A DNA stretch of 64,000 bases from Bradyrhizobium betae (GCF_004123905.1 NZ_MZXW01000033.1:1-64000); one strand, 5' to 3'. Positions 42,767 to 51,868 are shown, counted from the stretch's first letter. Translations and numbers: made by a program. The notes: generated by a model from the letters alone, not told the origin.

Positions 42767-43603
42767 ATGTTCTCGACACTGCTTCGCTTGAGTGCCGCTG
42801 CCGCACTCGTCTTCGTAGCCAATGCAGCGCATGCCGCATGCACGCCCGCGATCGCCGACAGCGATCTGATTGCGCCGGGCAAGTTGCAGCTCTCGATCAA
42901 CCCGACCAACCCGCCGCAGCAATTCGTCGACAAGGATGGCCAGTTGCAGGGCCTCAACGTGGAACTCGCCGCCGAGCTCGGCAAGCGGTTGTGCCTTCCG
43001 GTCGAACTCGTCCGGATGGATTTTCCGGCGATGATCCCGGCCATGGGTGCGGCGCGCATCGATGGCGTCAATACCGGGATGTTCTGGACCGAGGAACGCT
43101 CGAAGCTGATGTACATGGTGCCTTACGCCATTCAGGCCATTTCGGTCGTGGTTGCGCCCGACAGCGGCATAAAAATTGCTACCGAGAATGACCTGATCGG
43201 AAAAACATCCGCGGTCGAGGTCTCTACCTACCAGATGAACTGGCTCAAGAAGCTCAGCGATACCAATGTGGCGAAGGGCGGCCCTGCCATCGAGATGCGT
43301 ACGTTTCCGACCGCGACCAACGTCGTCAGCGCGCTGCTCGCAGGACAGGTGGACAACGCGCTGCTGGTCGACAGCGTGGCGCGCGATCTCGTCGGCCGTG
43401 GCCGCGTCAAGGAAGTGTTGAGCGGGCTCGGCACGGCGCGGACCACGCTGGGTTTCCGCAACAAGACGGTGGCCGATACCGTCGTCAAGGCGCTCAACGC
43501 GATGCGTGCCGACGGCTTTTATCAGGCGCTGTTCGACAAGTTCGGCCTGACCAGCATGCCGGCCGATCAGCCGCTTGCGATCGCCGGCCCCGGTCCAGCC
43601 TGA
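42767..43603 (+). CDS. Amino-acid-type ABC substrate-binding protein (paralogue of 31466-32302)
   Basis: 278 residues; GGAGGT precedes the ATG. Signal peptide to about residue 22 (VANAAHA), mature start ACTPAIADSDLI. The family 3 fold contains INPTNPPQQFVDKDGQLQGL and FWTEERSKLMYMVPYA, nearly block-for-block like the binding protein in the left arm. It is followed by its permease and ATPase. Confidence 0.9.
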   Translation: MFSTLLRLSAAAALVFVANAAHAACTPAIADSDLIAPGKLQLSINPTNPPQQFVDKDGQLQGLNVELAAELGKRLCLPVELVRMDFPAMIPAMGAARIDGVNTGMFWTEERSKLMYMVPYAIQAISVVVAPDSGIKIATENDLIGKTSAVEVSTYQMNWLKKLSDTNVAKGGPAIEMRTFPTATNVVSALLAGQVDNALLVDSVARDLVGRGRVKEVLSGLGTARTTLGFRNKTVADTVVKALNAMRADGFYQALFDKFGLTSMPADQPLAIAGPGPA

Positions 43604-43622
43604 ACCTTACGGAGACGAGCCG

Positions 43623-44354
43623 ATGAGCCATTTCAGTCCGACGGCCGCCGTCAACTACTTCTTCAACTACTTCCTGATGAAGGGTGTGCTCGTCACCATC
43701 GGCTTGACGGTGGCGGCTGTGATCGGCGGATTGATCCTCGGCATGGGCATCGCGTTGATGCGCATGTCGTCCAATCCGGTGCTCTCTGGCTTCTCGCGCT
43801 TCTACATCTGGTTCTTCCGCGGTACGCCGCTGCTGATCCAGCTGGTGGTGATCTACAGCGGCCTGCCGCAATTGGGGATCAAGTTCTCCGTGATCACCTG
43901 CGCACTCGTCGGCCTCATCCTCAACGAGGCCGCCTATCTCGCCGAGATCGTGCGCAGCGGTTTCATGGCGGTGTCGGCGGGGCAGCGCGAAGCCGCCTGG
44001 GCGCTGAGCTTGTCGCCCTGGACGACGTTCCGGCGGGTCACCCTGCCGCAGGCATTCCGGCTGATGATCCCGCCGCTCGGCAACTCCATCAATTCGCTGC
44101 TGAAGGCGACGTCGCTTGCCTCCGTCATCTCGGTCGAGGAGCTCATGCGCCGCAGCGACATGCTGATGCAGGAGCATTTCCAGATCCTCGAAGTCTACGC
44201 TGCGGCAACGGCCTATTACCTGATCCTCACGTCGGTCTGGGATGCGGTTCAGCGCCGGCTGGAGAAGCATTTCGGTCGATCGAGCGCTGCGAAATCGAGG
44301 CGGGTCGCGGCGAGTGCGCCGGTTGCGCAGACAAGCGTGGAGGCCAGGGCATGA
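43623..44354 (+). CDS. Amino-acid ABC transporter permease (HisM/GlnP type)
   Basis: 243 residues from the ATG at 43623 with GGAG upstream. The polar amino-acid permease signature is clear: FRGTPLLIQLVVIYSGLP and the EAA loop QREAAWALSLSPWTTFRRVT. About five membrane helices. Only one permease gene is present, so it should work as a homodimer. Ends in an ATGA overlap with the ATPase gene. Confidence 0.92.
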   Translation: MSHFSPTAAVNYFFNYFLMKGVLVTIGLTVAAVIGGLILGMGIALMRMSSNPVLSGFSRFYIWFFRGTPLLIQLVVIYSGLPQLGIKFSVITCALVGLILNEAAYLAEIVRSGFMAVSAGQREAAWALSLSPWTTFRRVTLPQAFRLMIPPLGNSINSLLKATSLASVISVEELMRRSDMLMQEHFQILEVYAAATAYYLILTSVWDAVQRRLEKHFGRSSAAKSRRVAASAPVAQTSVEARA

Positions 44355-45151
44355 GCGAGATGTCGATGAATATTGCCGGCGGTGCCGAGGGCGTCGCGGC
44401 GCAGCCGCAGTTGCGTGAGGTGCCCGCGGTTCGCATGGAGGCCGTCTACAAGCACTATGGCGACTTCACCGCGTTGAACGAGGTCGACCTCAAGGTCGCC
44501 AAGGGCGAGAAGATCGTGGTCTGCGGTCCCTCCGGCTCGGGCAAGTCGACACTCATTCGCTGCATCAACCACATCGAGAAGCACGACGAGGGTCTGATCT
44601 ACGTCAACGGCATCGAGCTCGATCACCAGCGCAAAAACATCGATGCGGTCAGGCGCGACACCGGCATGGTGTTCCAGAGTTTTAATCTGTTCCCGCACAT
44701 GACGGTGCTGGAGAACTGCATCCTGGCGCCGATGACCGTAAGCGGCATGTCGCAGGCTGAGGCAAAAGACCTCGCCATGCATTTCCTCACCAAGGTCCGG
44801 ATTCCCGATCAGGCCGAGAAATTCCCCGGGCAGCTCTCGGGCGGCCAGCAACAGCGCGTCGCCATTGCGCGGGCGCTGTGCATGCGGCCGAAGATCATGC
44901 TGTTCGACGAGCCGACCTCGGCGCTCGACCCGGAAATGGTCAAGGAAGTGCTGGAGACCATGAAGAAGCTCGCGGAAGAGGGCATGACCATGCTGTGCGT
45001 CACGCACGAGATGGGCTTTGCCCGCGAGGTCGCCGACCGTATCGTGTTCATGAACGAGGGCAAGGTCGTCGAGCAGGCCGCGCCGGAGGAGTTCTTCAAG
45101 AACCCGAAGTCCGAGCGTGCCCGGACCTTCCTCGACCAAATCATTCACTAG
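44351..45151 (+). CDS. Amino-acid ABC transporter ATP-binding protein (GlnQ type)
   Basis: 266 residues. Walker A GPSGSGKST at 59-67, signature LSGGQQQR at 162-169, Walker B IMLFDEPTSALDPEM near 182-196. The first ~28 residues (SEMSMNIAGGAEGVAAQPQ) extend beyond typical GlnQ proteins. It drives import with the preceding permease and one or both paralogous binding proteins. Confidence 0.94.
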   Translation: MSEMSMNIAGGAEGVAAQPQLREVPAVRMEAVYKHYGDFTALNEVDLKVAKGEKIVVCGPSGSGKSTLIRCINHIEKHDEGLIYVNGIELDHQRKNIDAVRRDTGMVFQSFNLFPHMTVLENCILAPMTVSGMSQAEAKDLAMHFLTKVRIPDQAEKFPGQLSGGQQQRVAIARALCMRPKIMLFDEPTSALDPEMVKEVLETMKKLAEEGMTMLCVTHEMGFAREVADRIVFMNEGKVVEQAAPEEFFKNPKSERARTFLDQIIH

Positions 45152-45154
45152 CCG

Positions 45155-46096
45155 ATGTCGATCGCGATGCGGACATTCAGCGATCGCCTGCGCGGCATCC
45201 ATGCCGCGACGATCGTGCCTATGACGCCTGACTTTGGGATCGATGAGGCGAAGCTCGTAGCGCATCTCGCCTCGGTCGCGTCAACGCCGGGCGTCAATGG
45301 GGTGTTGGTCAACGGCCACGCCGGCGAGAACTTTGTGCTGTCGCTGGCCGAGAAACGGCGCGTGGTGGAGCTGGCGCGCAAGCATGCCCCAAAGGACTGC
45401 CTGATCGTCTCTGGCGTCAATCATGAATCCAGCCTGGAGGCCGCGCGCGAGGCGGCTGCGCTGGAGCAGGCCGGCGCGGACGGGCTCCTGGTGTTTCCTC
45501 CGAACAGCTGGGCGCTCGGCCACGCCGACGACTGTGCCATCGAACATCACCGCCATGTCCGCGATGCCACGACGGTGCCGTTGATGCTCTACGCCGCGCC
45601 CGTCGGTGCGGGCGCCATGGCCTATGCGCCGCCGCTGCTGGCACGGCTCGTCGCCGATCCTCGCTTCGTCGCGATCAAGGAGGGCAGCTGGGAAGTCGCG
45701 ACCTACGAGCAGAATCTGCGGCTGATCCGCAAGCTGCGGCCGGAATTCGTCGTGCTCGGCTCGGGCGACGAACATCTGTTGACGAGCTATCTCGTCGGCT
45801 CGGCCGGCAGCCAGGTGAGCCTTGCCTGCGTCGTGCCGGAGCTTGTCGTCGGCCTCTGGACCGCGGCGGAAGCCGGTGATTGGGAGCGGGCGCGCGCCGC
45901 GCACGAGAAGCTCTATCCGCTGGCGGTCGCGATCTACCGCGATGCGCCCGGGGGGCGGGCAACGGTGCGGCTCAAGGCCTGCCTGAAACTGCTCGGCCGT
46001 CTCTCATGCGACGCCGTGCGGCCGCCGCAGCCACCGGCAACACCAAACGAGGTGCAGGCGCTCGATCAGGCACTGCGGATCGCCGGCGCGCTCTAG
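45155..46096 (+). CDS. DapA/NAL-superfamily lyase 3
   Basis: 313 residues. VNGHAGENFVLSL replaces the classical GSTGE and is shared with lyase 2. The Schiff-base lysine is in FVAIKEGSWEV; the tyrosine is in LMLYAAPVGAGA. It starts three bases after the ATPase gene and ends in a stop that overlaps the convergent monooxygenase stop (46093-46096). It may act on the imported compound itself, given its place beside the transporter. Confidence 0.85.
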   Translation: MSIAMRTFSDRLRGIHAATIVPMTPDFGIDEAKLVAHLASVASTPGVNGVLVNGHAGENFVLSLAEKRRVVELARKHAPKDCLIVSGVNHESSLEAAREAAALEQAGADGLLVFPPNSWALGHADDCAIEHHRHVRDATTVPLMLYAAPVGAGAMAYAPPLLARLVADPRFVAIKEGSWEVATYEQNLRLIRKLRPEFVVLGSGDEHLLTSYLVGSAGSQVSLACVVPELVVGLWTAAEAGDWERARAAHEKLYPLAVAIYRDAPGGRATVRLKACLKLLGRLSCDAVRPPQPPATPNEVQALDQALRIAGAL

Positions 46097-47397
46097 GCCG
46101 CGAAGAACGGATTCGCGGGACGCGCGAGGCCGAGATGATCGCGCAAGGTCGTGCCTTCGTACTCCGCGCGGAACAGCCCGCGCTCTTGCAAGATCGGCAC
46201 GACGAGCTCGACGAAATCCTCGAACCCTTCGTGGAAATAGGGCGGCATGACGTTGAAACCGTCGGCGGCATGTTCCTCGAACCAGAGCTGGAGCGTGTCG
46301 GCGATGCGCTCGGCCGAGCCGCACAGCACCCAATGGCCGCGGGCTGCTGCCGTGAGATTATAGAGATCGCGCAGCGTCATGTTCTCGCGGCGGCCCTTGG
46401 CGAGCATGACGCTGGCAAAACTGTGATAGCTGTCCGACGGCGCGATGTCCGGGATCGGCCCGTCGAGATCGTAGGCCGACATGTCGCGCCCGAAGCGGTC
46501 GGACAGGATGGCGAGGGCATTGCTGCCACTGACAAAGCTCTGGAGCGTGTTGAGCTTCTCGAACGCTTCTCTGTCGGTGCGGCCGACGACGGGCATCACG
46601 CCCGGCAGCACCGTGACATCCTCAGGCCAGCGGCCGAACGACGGCAGCCGCGTCTTCAGTGAAGCATAGCCGGCCTTGGCTTCGTCGATGTCCTGCACCA
46701 CCGAGAATACGATATCGGCGGTGCGCGCGGCGAGCGCTTGTCCGGCCTCGGAGCCGCCGGCCTGGAGAACGATGGGGTGGCCTTGCGGGGTCCGGCCGAT
46801 ATTGAGCAGGCCCTTCACCTTGAAGAATGGGCCCTCATGGTCGATCGGACGGAGCCTCGCTGGATCGATGTAAAGGCCGTTGGTGCGATCGGCGACGATG
46901 GCATCGTCGGCCCAGCCGTCCCACAATCCCTTGACGACGTCGAGGAATTCGCTGGCCATCTCGTAGCGGCGGGCGTGGTCGGGATGGGTGGTGCCGAAAT
47001 TCGCCGCGGTGGCCGGATTGGCCGTTGTCACCGCGTTCCACGCCGCGCGGCCGTTCGAGATGTGATCGAGCGAGGCGAACACGCGTGCGACCGAGAACGG
47101 ATCGCTGTAGGTGGTTGAGACGGTGGCGCCGAGGCCGATATGGCTGGTGGAGGTTGCGAGCGCAGCCAGCATGGTCAGCGGCTCGAGCCGCAACGTGTAG
47201 GAGGGGTGGGCGGCGGCATCGGCGTAGAGATTGTCGCCCATGAAGATCAGGTCGAACTTGCCGCGCTCGGCGGTGCGGCCCATCTGCTGGATCGCTGCAA
47301 AATCCTGAAAGCTGTCGACCGCGCCGGGATAGCGCCAGCCCGCGACATGGCTGCCGGTCCCCAGGATGAACAGGCCGAGATGCATCTGTCGTTTCAT
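46093..47397 (-). CDS. LLM-class flavin-dependent monooxygenase (NtaA/DmoA/SnaA group)
   Basis: 434 residues from the ATG at 47397. The open frame continues upstream, but the domain starts MKRQMHLGLFILGTGSHVAG. FMGDNLYADAAAHPSYTLRL, ATVSTTYSDPFSVARVFASL and NPATAANFG are typical of NTA monooxygenase component A and dimethylsulfide/alkane relatives. They use FMNH2 from a separate reductase; a candidate is encoded at 56775-57305. It is the last gene of the minus-strand importer operon, so it likely oxidises the imported compound. Confidence 0.88.
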   Translation of the reverse strand: MKRQMHLGLFILGTGSHVAGWRYPGAVDSFQDFAAIQQMGRTAERGKFDLIFMGDNLYADAAAHPSYTLRLEPLTMLAALATSTSHIGLGATVSTTYSDPFSVARVFASLDHISNGRAAWNAVTTANPATAANFGTTHPDHARRYEMASEFLDVVKGLWDGWADDAIVADRTNGLYIDPARLRPIDHEGPFFKVKGLLNIGRTPQGHPIVLQAGGSEAGQALAARTADIVFSVVQDIDEAKAGYASLKTRLPSFGRWPEDVTVLPGVMPVVGRTDREAFEKLNTLQSFVSGSNALAILSDRFGRDMSAYDLDGPIPDIAPSDSYHSFASVMLAKGRRENMTLRDLYNLTAAARGHWVLCGSAERIADTLQLWFEEHAADGFNVMPPYFHEGFEDFVELVVPILQERGLFRAEYEGTTLRDHLGLARPANPFFAA

Positions 47398-47426
47398 GGC
47401 GTGTTTTCCTGACGTGTTTCCTGGCG

Positions 47427-48185
47427 TCATGTCCAGAACAGGATTTTTCGTTCGAGAAAACCGATCAGGCCGAAGAAGGCGAGGCTCGCCGCGGACGCGA
47501 CAAAGATCGCCGCCCAGACCTGGACGAAGTCGATCTGGAGCACGGCCTGGTAGATCACCCAGCCGAGGCCGCCCTGGGCGCCGAGCATTTCGGTGACGAT
47601 CGCCACGATCACGCTGCGCACCGTGGAGACGCGCATGCCGGAGAGCAGCAGCGGCAGCGCGGTCGGCAGGCGCAGGCGCCACAGCACACCGAAGCGGCTG
47701 GCGCCAAAACTCTTCATGAGGTCGACGGCGCGGCGATCGACACGGTCGAGCCCGGCCAGCATCGACAGCAGGATGGTGAAGCTCACCGCCATCGCCACCA
47801 TCACGATCTTCGAGCTTACGCCGATGCCGAACCAGAGCAGGATCAGCGGCGAATAGCCGACCACGGGCACCGAATTGATCGCGGTCGCGAACGGCAGGAT
47901 CGCGCTGCGCAGCGCCGGCACCAGGGCGATGGCAACGGCAAGACCGATGCCGATCAGGCAGCCGAGCCCGTAGCCGACCAGCGCTTCGAGCAGGGTGTAG
48001 CCGGCGGCATCGATGAGCGTTACACGTTTCGACCATAGGCCCGCGAGGATGTCGCTGACGGCTGGGAGCACATAGGCCGGCAGGTGCAATCCACGCGCCG
48101 CGCCTTCCCAGCACGCGACCAGGAGGACGGCGCCCAGAATGCCGCGCTGGACCGCGAGCGAAGGTGAGGCAAGGGCGCGGCTCAT
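47427..48185 (-). CDS. ABC transporter permease B (SsuC/ThiX-like)
   Basis: 252 residues; the ATG at 48185 overlaps the stop of permease A. Membrane segments include ILGAVLLVACWEGAARG and VVGYSPLILLWFGIGVSSK. The EAA-like loop reads DLMKSFGASRFGVLWRLRLP. Two permease genes side by side suggest a heterodimer. Confidence 0.9.
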   Translation of the reverse strand: MSRALASPSLAVQRGILGAVLLVACWEGAARGLHLPAYVLPAVSDILAGLWSKRVTLIDAAGYTLLEALVGYGLGCLIGIGLAVAIALVPALRSAILPFATAINSVPVVGYSPLILLWFGIGVSSKIVMVAMAVSFTILLSMLAGLDRVDRRAVDLMKSFGASRFGVLWRLRLPTALPLLLSGMRVSTVRSVIVAIVTEMLGAQGGLGWVIYQAVLQIDFVQVWAAIFVASAASLAFFGLIGFLERKILFWT

Positions 48186-48997
48186 TGCTCGGCGTTCCAG
48201 AACACGAGCCTGCGCTCGACCGCGGCGACCACCGCATAGAAGCCGGTGCCGAGCAGGGCGGCGGCGAGCAGGGCGGCCCAGATCGCAACGACGTTCTCGG
48301 TGAACATGGCCTGGAGCAGCAGCACGCCGAGCCCGGTGGTGTCCCCGAACCATTCGCCGACAATGGCGCCGACGAGGCTCAAGGATGCCGCGAGCCGCAG
48401 CGCCACAAAAATCTGCGGCAGCGCGGTCGGAAGCTGCAAGCGGAGCAGGAGCTGGCGGCTAGAGGCGCCGAAGCTGCGCATCAGGTCGACCTGCCTGGGA
48501 TCGACGGTCTCCAGCCCCAGCAGCGTGTTCACCGTGACCGGAAAGAAGGTCAGATAGAACGCGATGATCGCCTTGGCGAGCAGGGTGTTGCCGAACCACA
48601 GCACCACCAGCGCGCCGAAGGCGATGACCGGAATGGTCTGCGACACCACGAAGATCGGAAAGATCATCTCGCGCAGCGGGCGGACGCGGAAGAACACGAC
48701 TCCCATCAGCACGCCGAACGCGCCGCCGGAGGCGAAGCCGATCAGCGTCTCAGCCAACGTGCGCAGGAAGCCGTCGACATAGGCCCGAGGTGTGGCCGCC
48801 ATCGCCATCAAGATGGTGCTGAGGCGCGGCAGATAATAGGGCCGGATGCCGAACAGCAGCACCGCGCCTTCCCAGATCACCGCCGCAATGGCGAGGCCGA
48901 GCAGAAGCCGGATCAGCTTGCGCATCGAATCCGGCATGGCCATCGACCGCGCAGCCGCGCGGCCGTCACCTAGCGATGTCGCGGCAGGGCTGCTCAC
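48182..48997 (-). CDS. ABC transporter permease A (SsuC/ThiX-like)
   Basis: 271 residues with about six helices (LIRLLLGLAIAAVIWEGAVL; IPVIAFGALVVLWFGNTLLA). Its EAA loop DLMRSFGASSRQLLLRLQLP closely resembles that of permease B, indicating an old duplication. Its start overlaps the binding-protein stop by four bases. Confidence 0.9.
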   Translation of the reverse strand: MSSPAATSLGDGRAAARSMAMPDSMRKLIRLLLGLAIAAVIWEGAVLLFGIRPYYLPRLSTILMAMAATPRAYVDGFLRTLAETLIGFASGGAFGVLMGVVFFRVRPLREMIFPIFVVSQTIPVIAFGALVVLWFGNTLLAKAIIAFYLTFFPVTVNTLLGLETVDPRQVDLMRSFGASSRQLLLRLQLPTALPQIFVALRLAASLSLVGAIVGEWFGDTTGLGVLLLQAMFTENVVAIWAALLAAALLGTGFYAVVAAVERRLVFWNAEQ

Positions 48998-50016
48998 GGC
49001 AGCCGGTCCGCCGCCGGGATGCTCTGGATGAAGCTCGCGTCATAGGCGGCTGCGAGATCGACCGGCTTGGAGATGACGCCGTATTTCAGGAAGAAATCGT
49101 GGGCGGTCTTGACGGCGTCAGTATCGATCCAGAACAGGCCGTTCTTCGCTGCCGCGCCTGCGGTCATCAGACGCTTCACCTCGGTCAGCATGAACTCCTG
49201 CTGCGCGCGGTCGAGCGTCGGGGCCGTGGCCATCACGGTGTCGACTGCGCCCTTGGGATCGGAGAACGCATCCTTCCAGCCCTTCAGCGAGGCGCGCAGG
49301 AACGCCTTGACGAGCTCCGGCTTCTCCTTGGCAGTTGCTTCGGCCACGATCAGCGTATCGCGCGGGAAGGTGATGCCGTAATCCTCGGCGACGAAGGTCT
49401 TCAGGCTGTCCTTCGGCATGCGCGACTGGATGGTGTAGAACTCGTTGTAATAAGTCGCCGTGATGACGTCGACGTTGCCGTCGACGAACGGCGTCACCGA
49501 AACCTGCTGCGGCTGGATTTTCAATTCATCCGGCTTGATGCCTTCCTTGGCCAGCATGCCGTTCAGCACATGATTGGCGCCGGTGAACCAGGTGGTGACG
49601 GTCTTGCCTTTGAAGTCCTGGATCGTCTTCACCGGGCCGTCCTTGCGGGTGACGAAGATGAATGGCGTGATCTGGTGCGAGACGCCGATGCAGACGATAG
49701 GCAGCCCCTTGTCGCGCGCCGCGAACACGCTGTCGGTGCCGCCCGACAGGCCGAATGTGTCGGCGCCGGTCGCGACCAGGTTTTCGGTCAGCAAATTGGG
49801 CCCGCCGGGATTGATGGTGAGGTCGATCCCCTCGGCCTTGTAATAGCCCTTGGCTGCCGCGACGTAAAAGCCTGCGAACTGCGCCTGCGGCAGCCATTTC
49901 AGGCGCAGGCTCGCCTTCTGCAATTCGGCTGCGGGTGCAGCCGTGACGAGGGAGCCGGTCGCCAGTGCGATGGCGGAGAGGACGGAGAGGGCGTGGCGTC
50001 GGCTCAACATGGTCAT
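48994..50016 (-). CDS. NMT1/THI5-type ABC substrate-binding protein
   Basis: 340 residues. Signal peptide (SRRHALSVLSAIALATGSLV to about residue 30). The mature protein begins LQKASLRLKWLPQAQFAGFY and continues KGYYKAEGIDLTINPGGPN, the pattern of THI5/NMT1-like proteins that bind pyrimidine precursors, riboflavin or other aromatic heterocycles. This suggests a heterocyclic ligand for the importer, but the family is broad. Confidence 0.88.
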   Translation of the reverse strand: MTMLSRRHALSVLSAIALATGSLVTAAPAAELQKASLRLKWLPQAQFAGFYVAAAKGYYKAEGIDLTINPGGPNLLTENLVATGADTFGLSGGTDSVFAARDKGLPIVCIGVSHQITPFIFVTRKDGPVKTIQDFKGKTVTTWFTGANHVLNGMLAKEGIKPDELKIQPQQVSVTPFVDGNVDVITATYYNEFYTIQSRMPKDSLKTFVAEDYGITFPRDTLIVAEATAKEKPELVKAFLRASLKGWKDAFSDPKGAVDTVMATAPTLDRAQQEFMLTEVKRLMTAGAAAKNGLFWIDTDAVKTAHDFFLKYGVISKPVDLAAAYDASFIQSIPAADRLP

Positions 50017-50032
50017 ACTCCAGGCGGTGAAA

Positions 50033-50812
50033 TCAATTGCGATAGGATGGATCGGTGCGGTCGAGCTGGCGCATCAGCGCCGGCCATTCGCGTTCGCCGG
50101 GCACGAGGATGTCGCCCTGCAATTCCCAGAATTGGCGGGCGGCTTTCTCGCAGACCTCGTGCGGCGGCATCACCAGCTTGGCGCCTGAAGCCGCGGCGGC
50201 TTGCATCTGGAGCTGGATCCGCGCGGCGCGCTCGAAATAATAGAGCAGCATGAAGGCTTCGCCCGGCGTCCGGCCGACCGTGAGGATGCCGTGGTTGCGC
50301 ATCAGCATCACCTTGTGCGGACCGAGATCGCGCACGAGGCGGACCTGCTCGTCGAGGTCGATGGCAACGCCTTCGTAATCGTGGAAAGCTTGTCTGTCGT
50401 AGAAGCGCATTGCGAACTGGCTGAGCGGTAGCAGGCCCTTCTCCTGCCCCGAGACCGCGACGCTCGCGTCGGAATGGGTGTGCAGCACGCAGGCAGCGTC
50501 GTGGTTCGAGGTGTGGATCGCGGCATGGATGACGAAGGCTGCGACATTGACGGCCTGCGGCGTGTCGTCGAGCTTGTTACCCTTGGTGTCGATCTTGACC
50601 AGGCTCGATGCGGTGATCTCGTCGAACAGCAGACCATAGGGGTTGATCAGGAACTGATCGTCATGGCCGGGCACGCGCGAGGAGATGTGATTGTAGATCA
50701 AATCGTCCATGCCGAGCCTGGCGACCATGCGATAACAGGCCGCGAGCTTGATGCGGGCATCCCATTCCGACGGATCAATCCCGCGCGGTTCTCTCGCTGA
50801 CATCGCATTCAC
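50033..50812 (-). CDS. Class II aldolase/adducin-family protein
   Basis: 259 residues. Metal ligands are visible at His111 and His113 (VLHTHSDASV) and His174 (MRNHGILTVG). The glutamate that serves as base in fuculose-phosphate aldolase is replaced in AAFVIHAAIH, so a true sugar-phosphate aldolase is doubtful; decarboxylase-like or other lyase chemistry is possible. It lies between the ATPase and binding-protein genes of an importer, implying action on the imported compound. Confidence 0.82.
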   Translation of the reverse strand: MNAMSAREPRGIDPSEWDARIKLAACYRMVARLGMDDLIYNHISSRVPGHDDQFLINPYGLLFDEITASSLVKIDTKGNKLDDTPQAVNVAAFVIHAAIHTSNHDAACVLHTHSDASVAVSGQEKGLLPLSQFAMRFYDRQAFHDYEGVAIDLDEQVRLVRDLGPHKVMLMRNHGILTVGRTPGEAFMLLYYFERAARIQLQMQAAAASGAKLVMPPHEVCEKAARQFWELQGDILVPGEREWPALMRQLDRTDPSYRN

Positions 50813-51672
50813 GGCGTCTTCTCCTGCGCGATGGAGGACTGGAACGATTTCATGCTTTCCTCCTCGATCGCATCGAGCAGCGTGCGCTTGAGGCGCACGA
50901 ATTCAGGGGAGGTGACGATCTCGGGCCGGCGCGGGCGAGGGAGGTCGACGACCTGTTCGAGCTTCACCGCGCCGGGACGCGCCGTCATGACCAGCACGCG
51001 GTCGCCGAGGAAGATGGCTTCGTCGACGTCATGGGTGATGAAGAGGATGGTGCGGCGGTATTTCTGCCAGACGTCGAGCAGCCAGCGCTGCATCATCGCC
51101 CGCGTCAGCGCATCGAGCGCGCCAAAGGGCTCGTCGAGCAGCATCAGGTCGCGCTCGAACAGGAAGGTCCGCATCAGGGCGACGCGCTGGCGCATGCCGC
51201 CGGACAATTGATTGGGATATTGCTTCTCGAAGCCGGCGAGGCCGAACTCGGGCAGCATCTTCAGCGCCTTGGCGCGCGCCTGGTCGCGCCTCATGCCCTC
51301 GACCTCGAGCGCGAGGATGGCGTTGTCCACCACATTGCGCCAGGGAAACAGCAGGTCGCGCTGCGGCATGAAGGAGACGCGGCCGAGTAGATCGGCGGAA
51401 TGGCAGCTGTTGCCTTCGAAGCGCAGGATGCCGCCGGCATCAGGCTCCTCTAGTCCGGCGACAATATTAAAGAGCGTGCTCTTGCCGCAGCCGCTCGGGC
51501 CGACGACGGTGACGAATTCGCCGGGGGCGATGGTCGCCTGAAGTCCCGAGAGCGCCGCGACGGCGCCGAAGGTCTTGTTGATCGCGCGCAGTTCGAGCAG
51601 CGGCTCAGGCTTGCTCTGAGCCTGCGGCGCTTCGGTCGCCGGTCCGGGATGGGGGAGGCGGGCAGCCTGCAC
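50809..51672 (-). CDS. ABC transporter ATP-binding protein (SsuB/TauB type)
   Basis: 287 residues. Walker A GPSGCGKST at 58-66, signature LSGGMRQR at 156-163, Walker B LMLLDEP near 176-182, then THDVDEAIFLGDRVLVM. It is the first gene of the minus-strand operon and overlaps the aldolase-like gene (ATGA). A proline/alanine-rich lead of ~22 residues precedes the domain; a later start cannot be excluded. Confidence 0.92.
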   Translation of the reverse strand: MQAARLPHPGPATEAPQAQSKPEPLLELRAINKTFGAVAALSGLQATIAPGEFVTVVGPSGCGKSTLFNIVAGLEEPDAGGILRFEGNSCHSADLLGRVSFMPQRDLLFPWRNVVDNAILALEVEGMRRDQARAKALKMLPEFGLAGFEKQYPNQLSGGMRQRVALMRTFLFERDLMLLDEPFGALDALTRAMMQRWLLDVWQKYRRTILFITHDVDEAIFLGDRVLVMTARPGAVKLEQVVDLPRPRRPEIVTSPEFVRLKRTLLDAIEEESMKSFQSSIAQEKTP

Positions 51673-51868
51673 CGGGATGTCCTTGTATAATGGCGGCGGC
51701 CATTCGCATACGAAAGCGGACCGCGTCGAAATCTCTTAGCAACTCGTGTGCCAGCGCGATTTCGATGCAAATCAGGCATAGGATTTGCGAGGTCGACGGC
51801 GAATAGGCCGGCGCCGCGCGCATCTCCGCACGAAAATCGGTCGTTTCGCTGGAATGTTAGTGCCGTTT

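Noticed and set aside
37254..46096. dapA (lysine biosynthesis) for the three lyases
   Set aside because: They sit in a LacI-controlled CoA-catabolic and transport operon, and two have altered active-site motifs.
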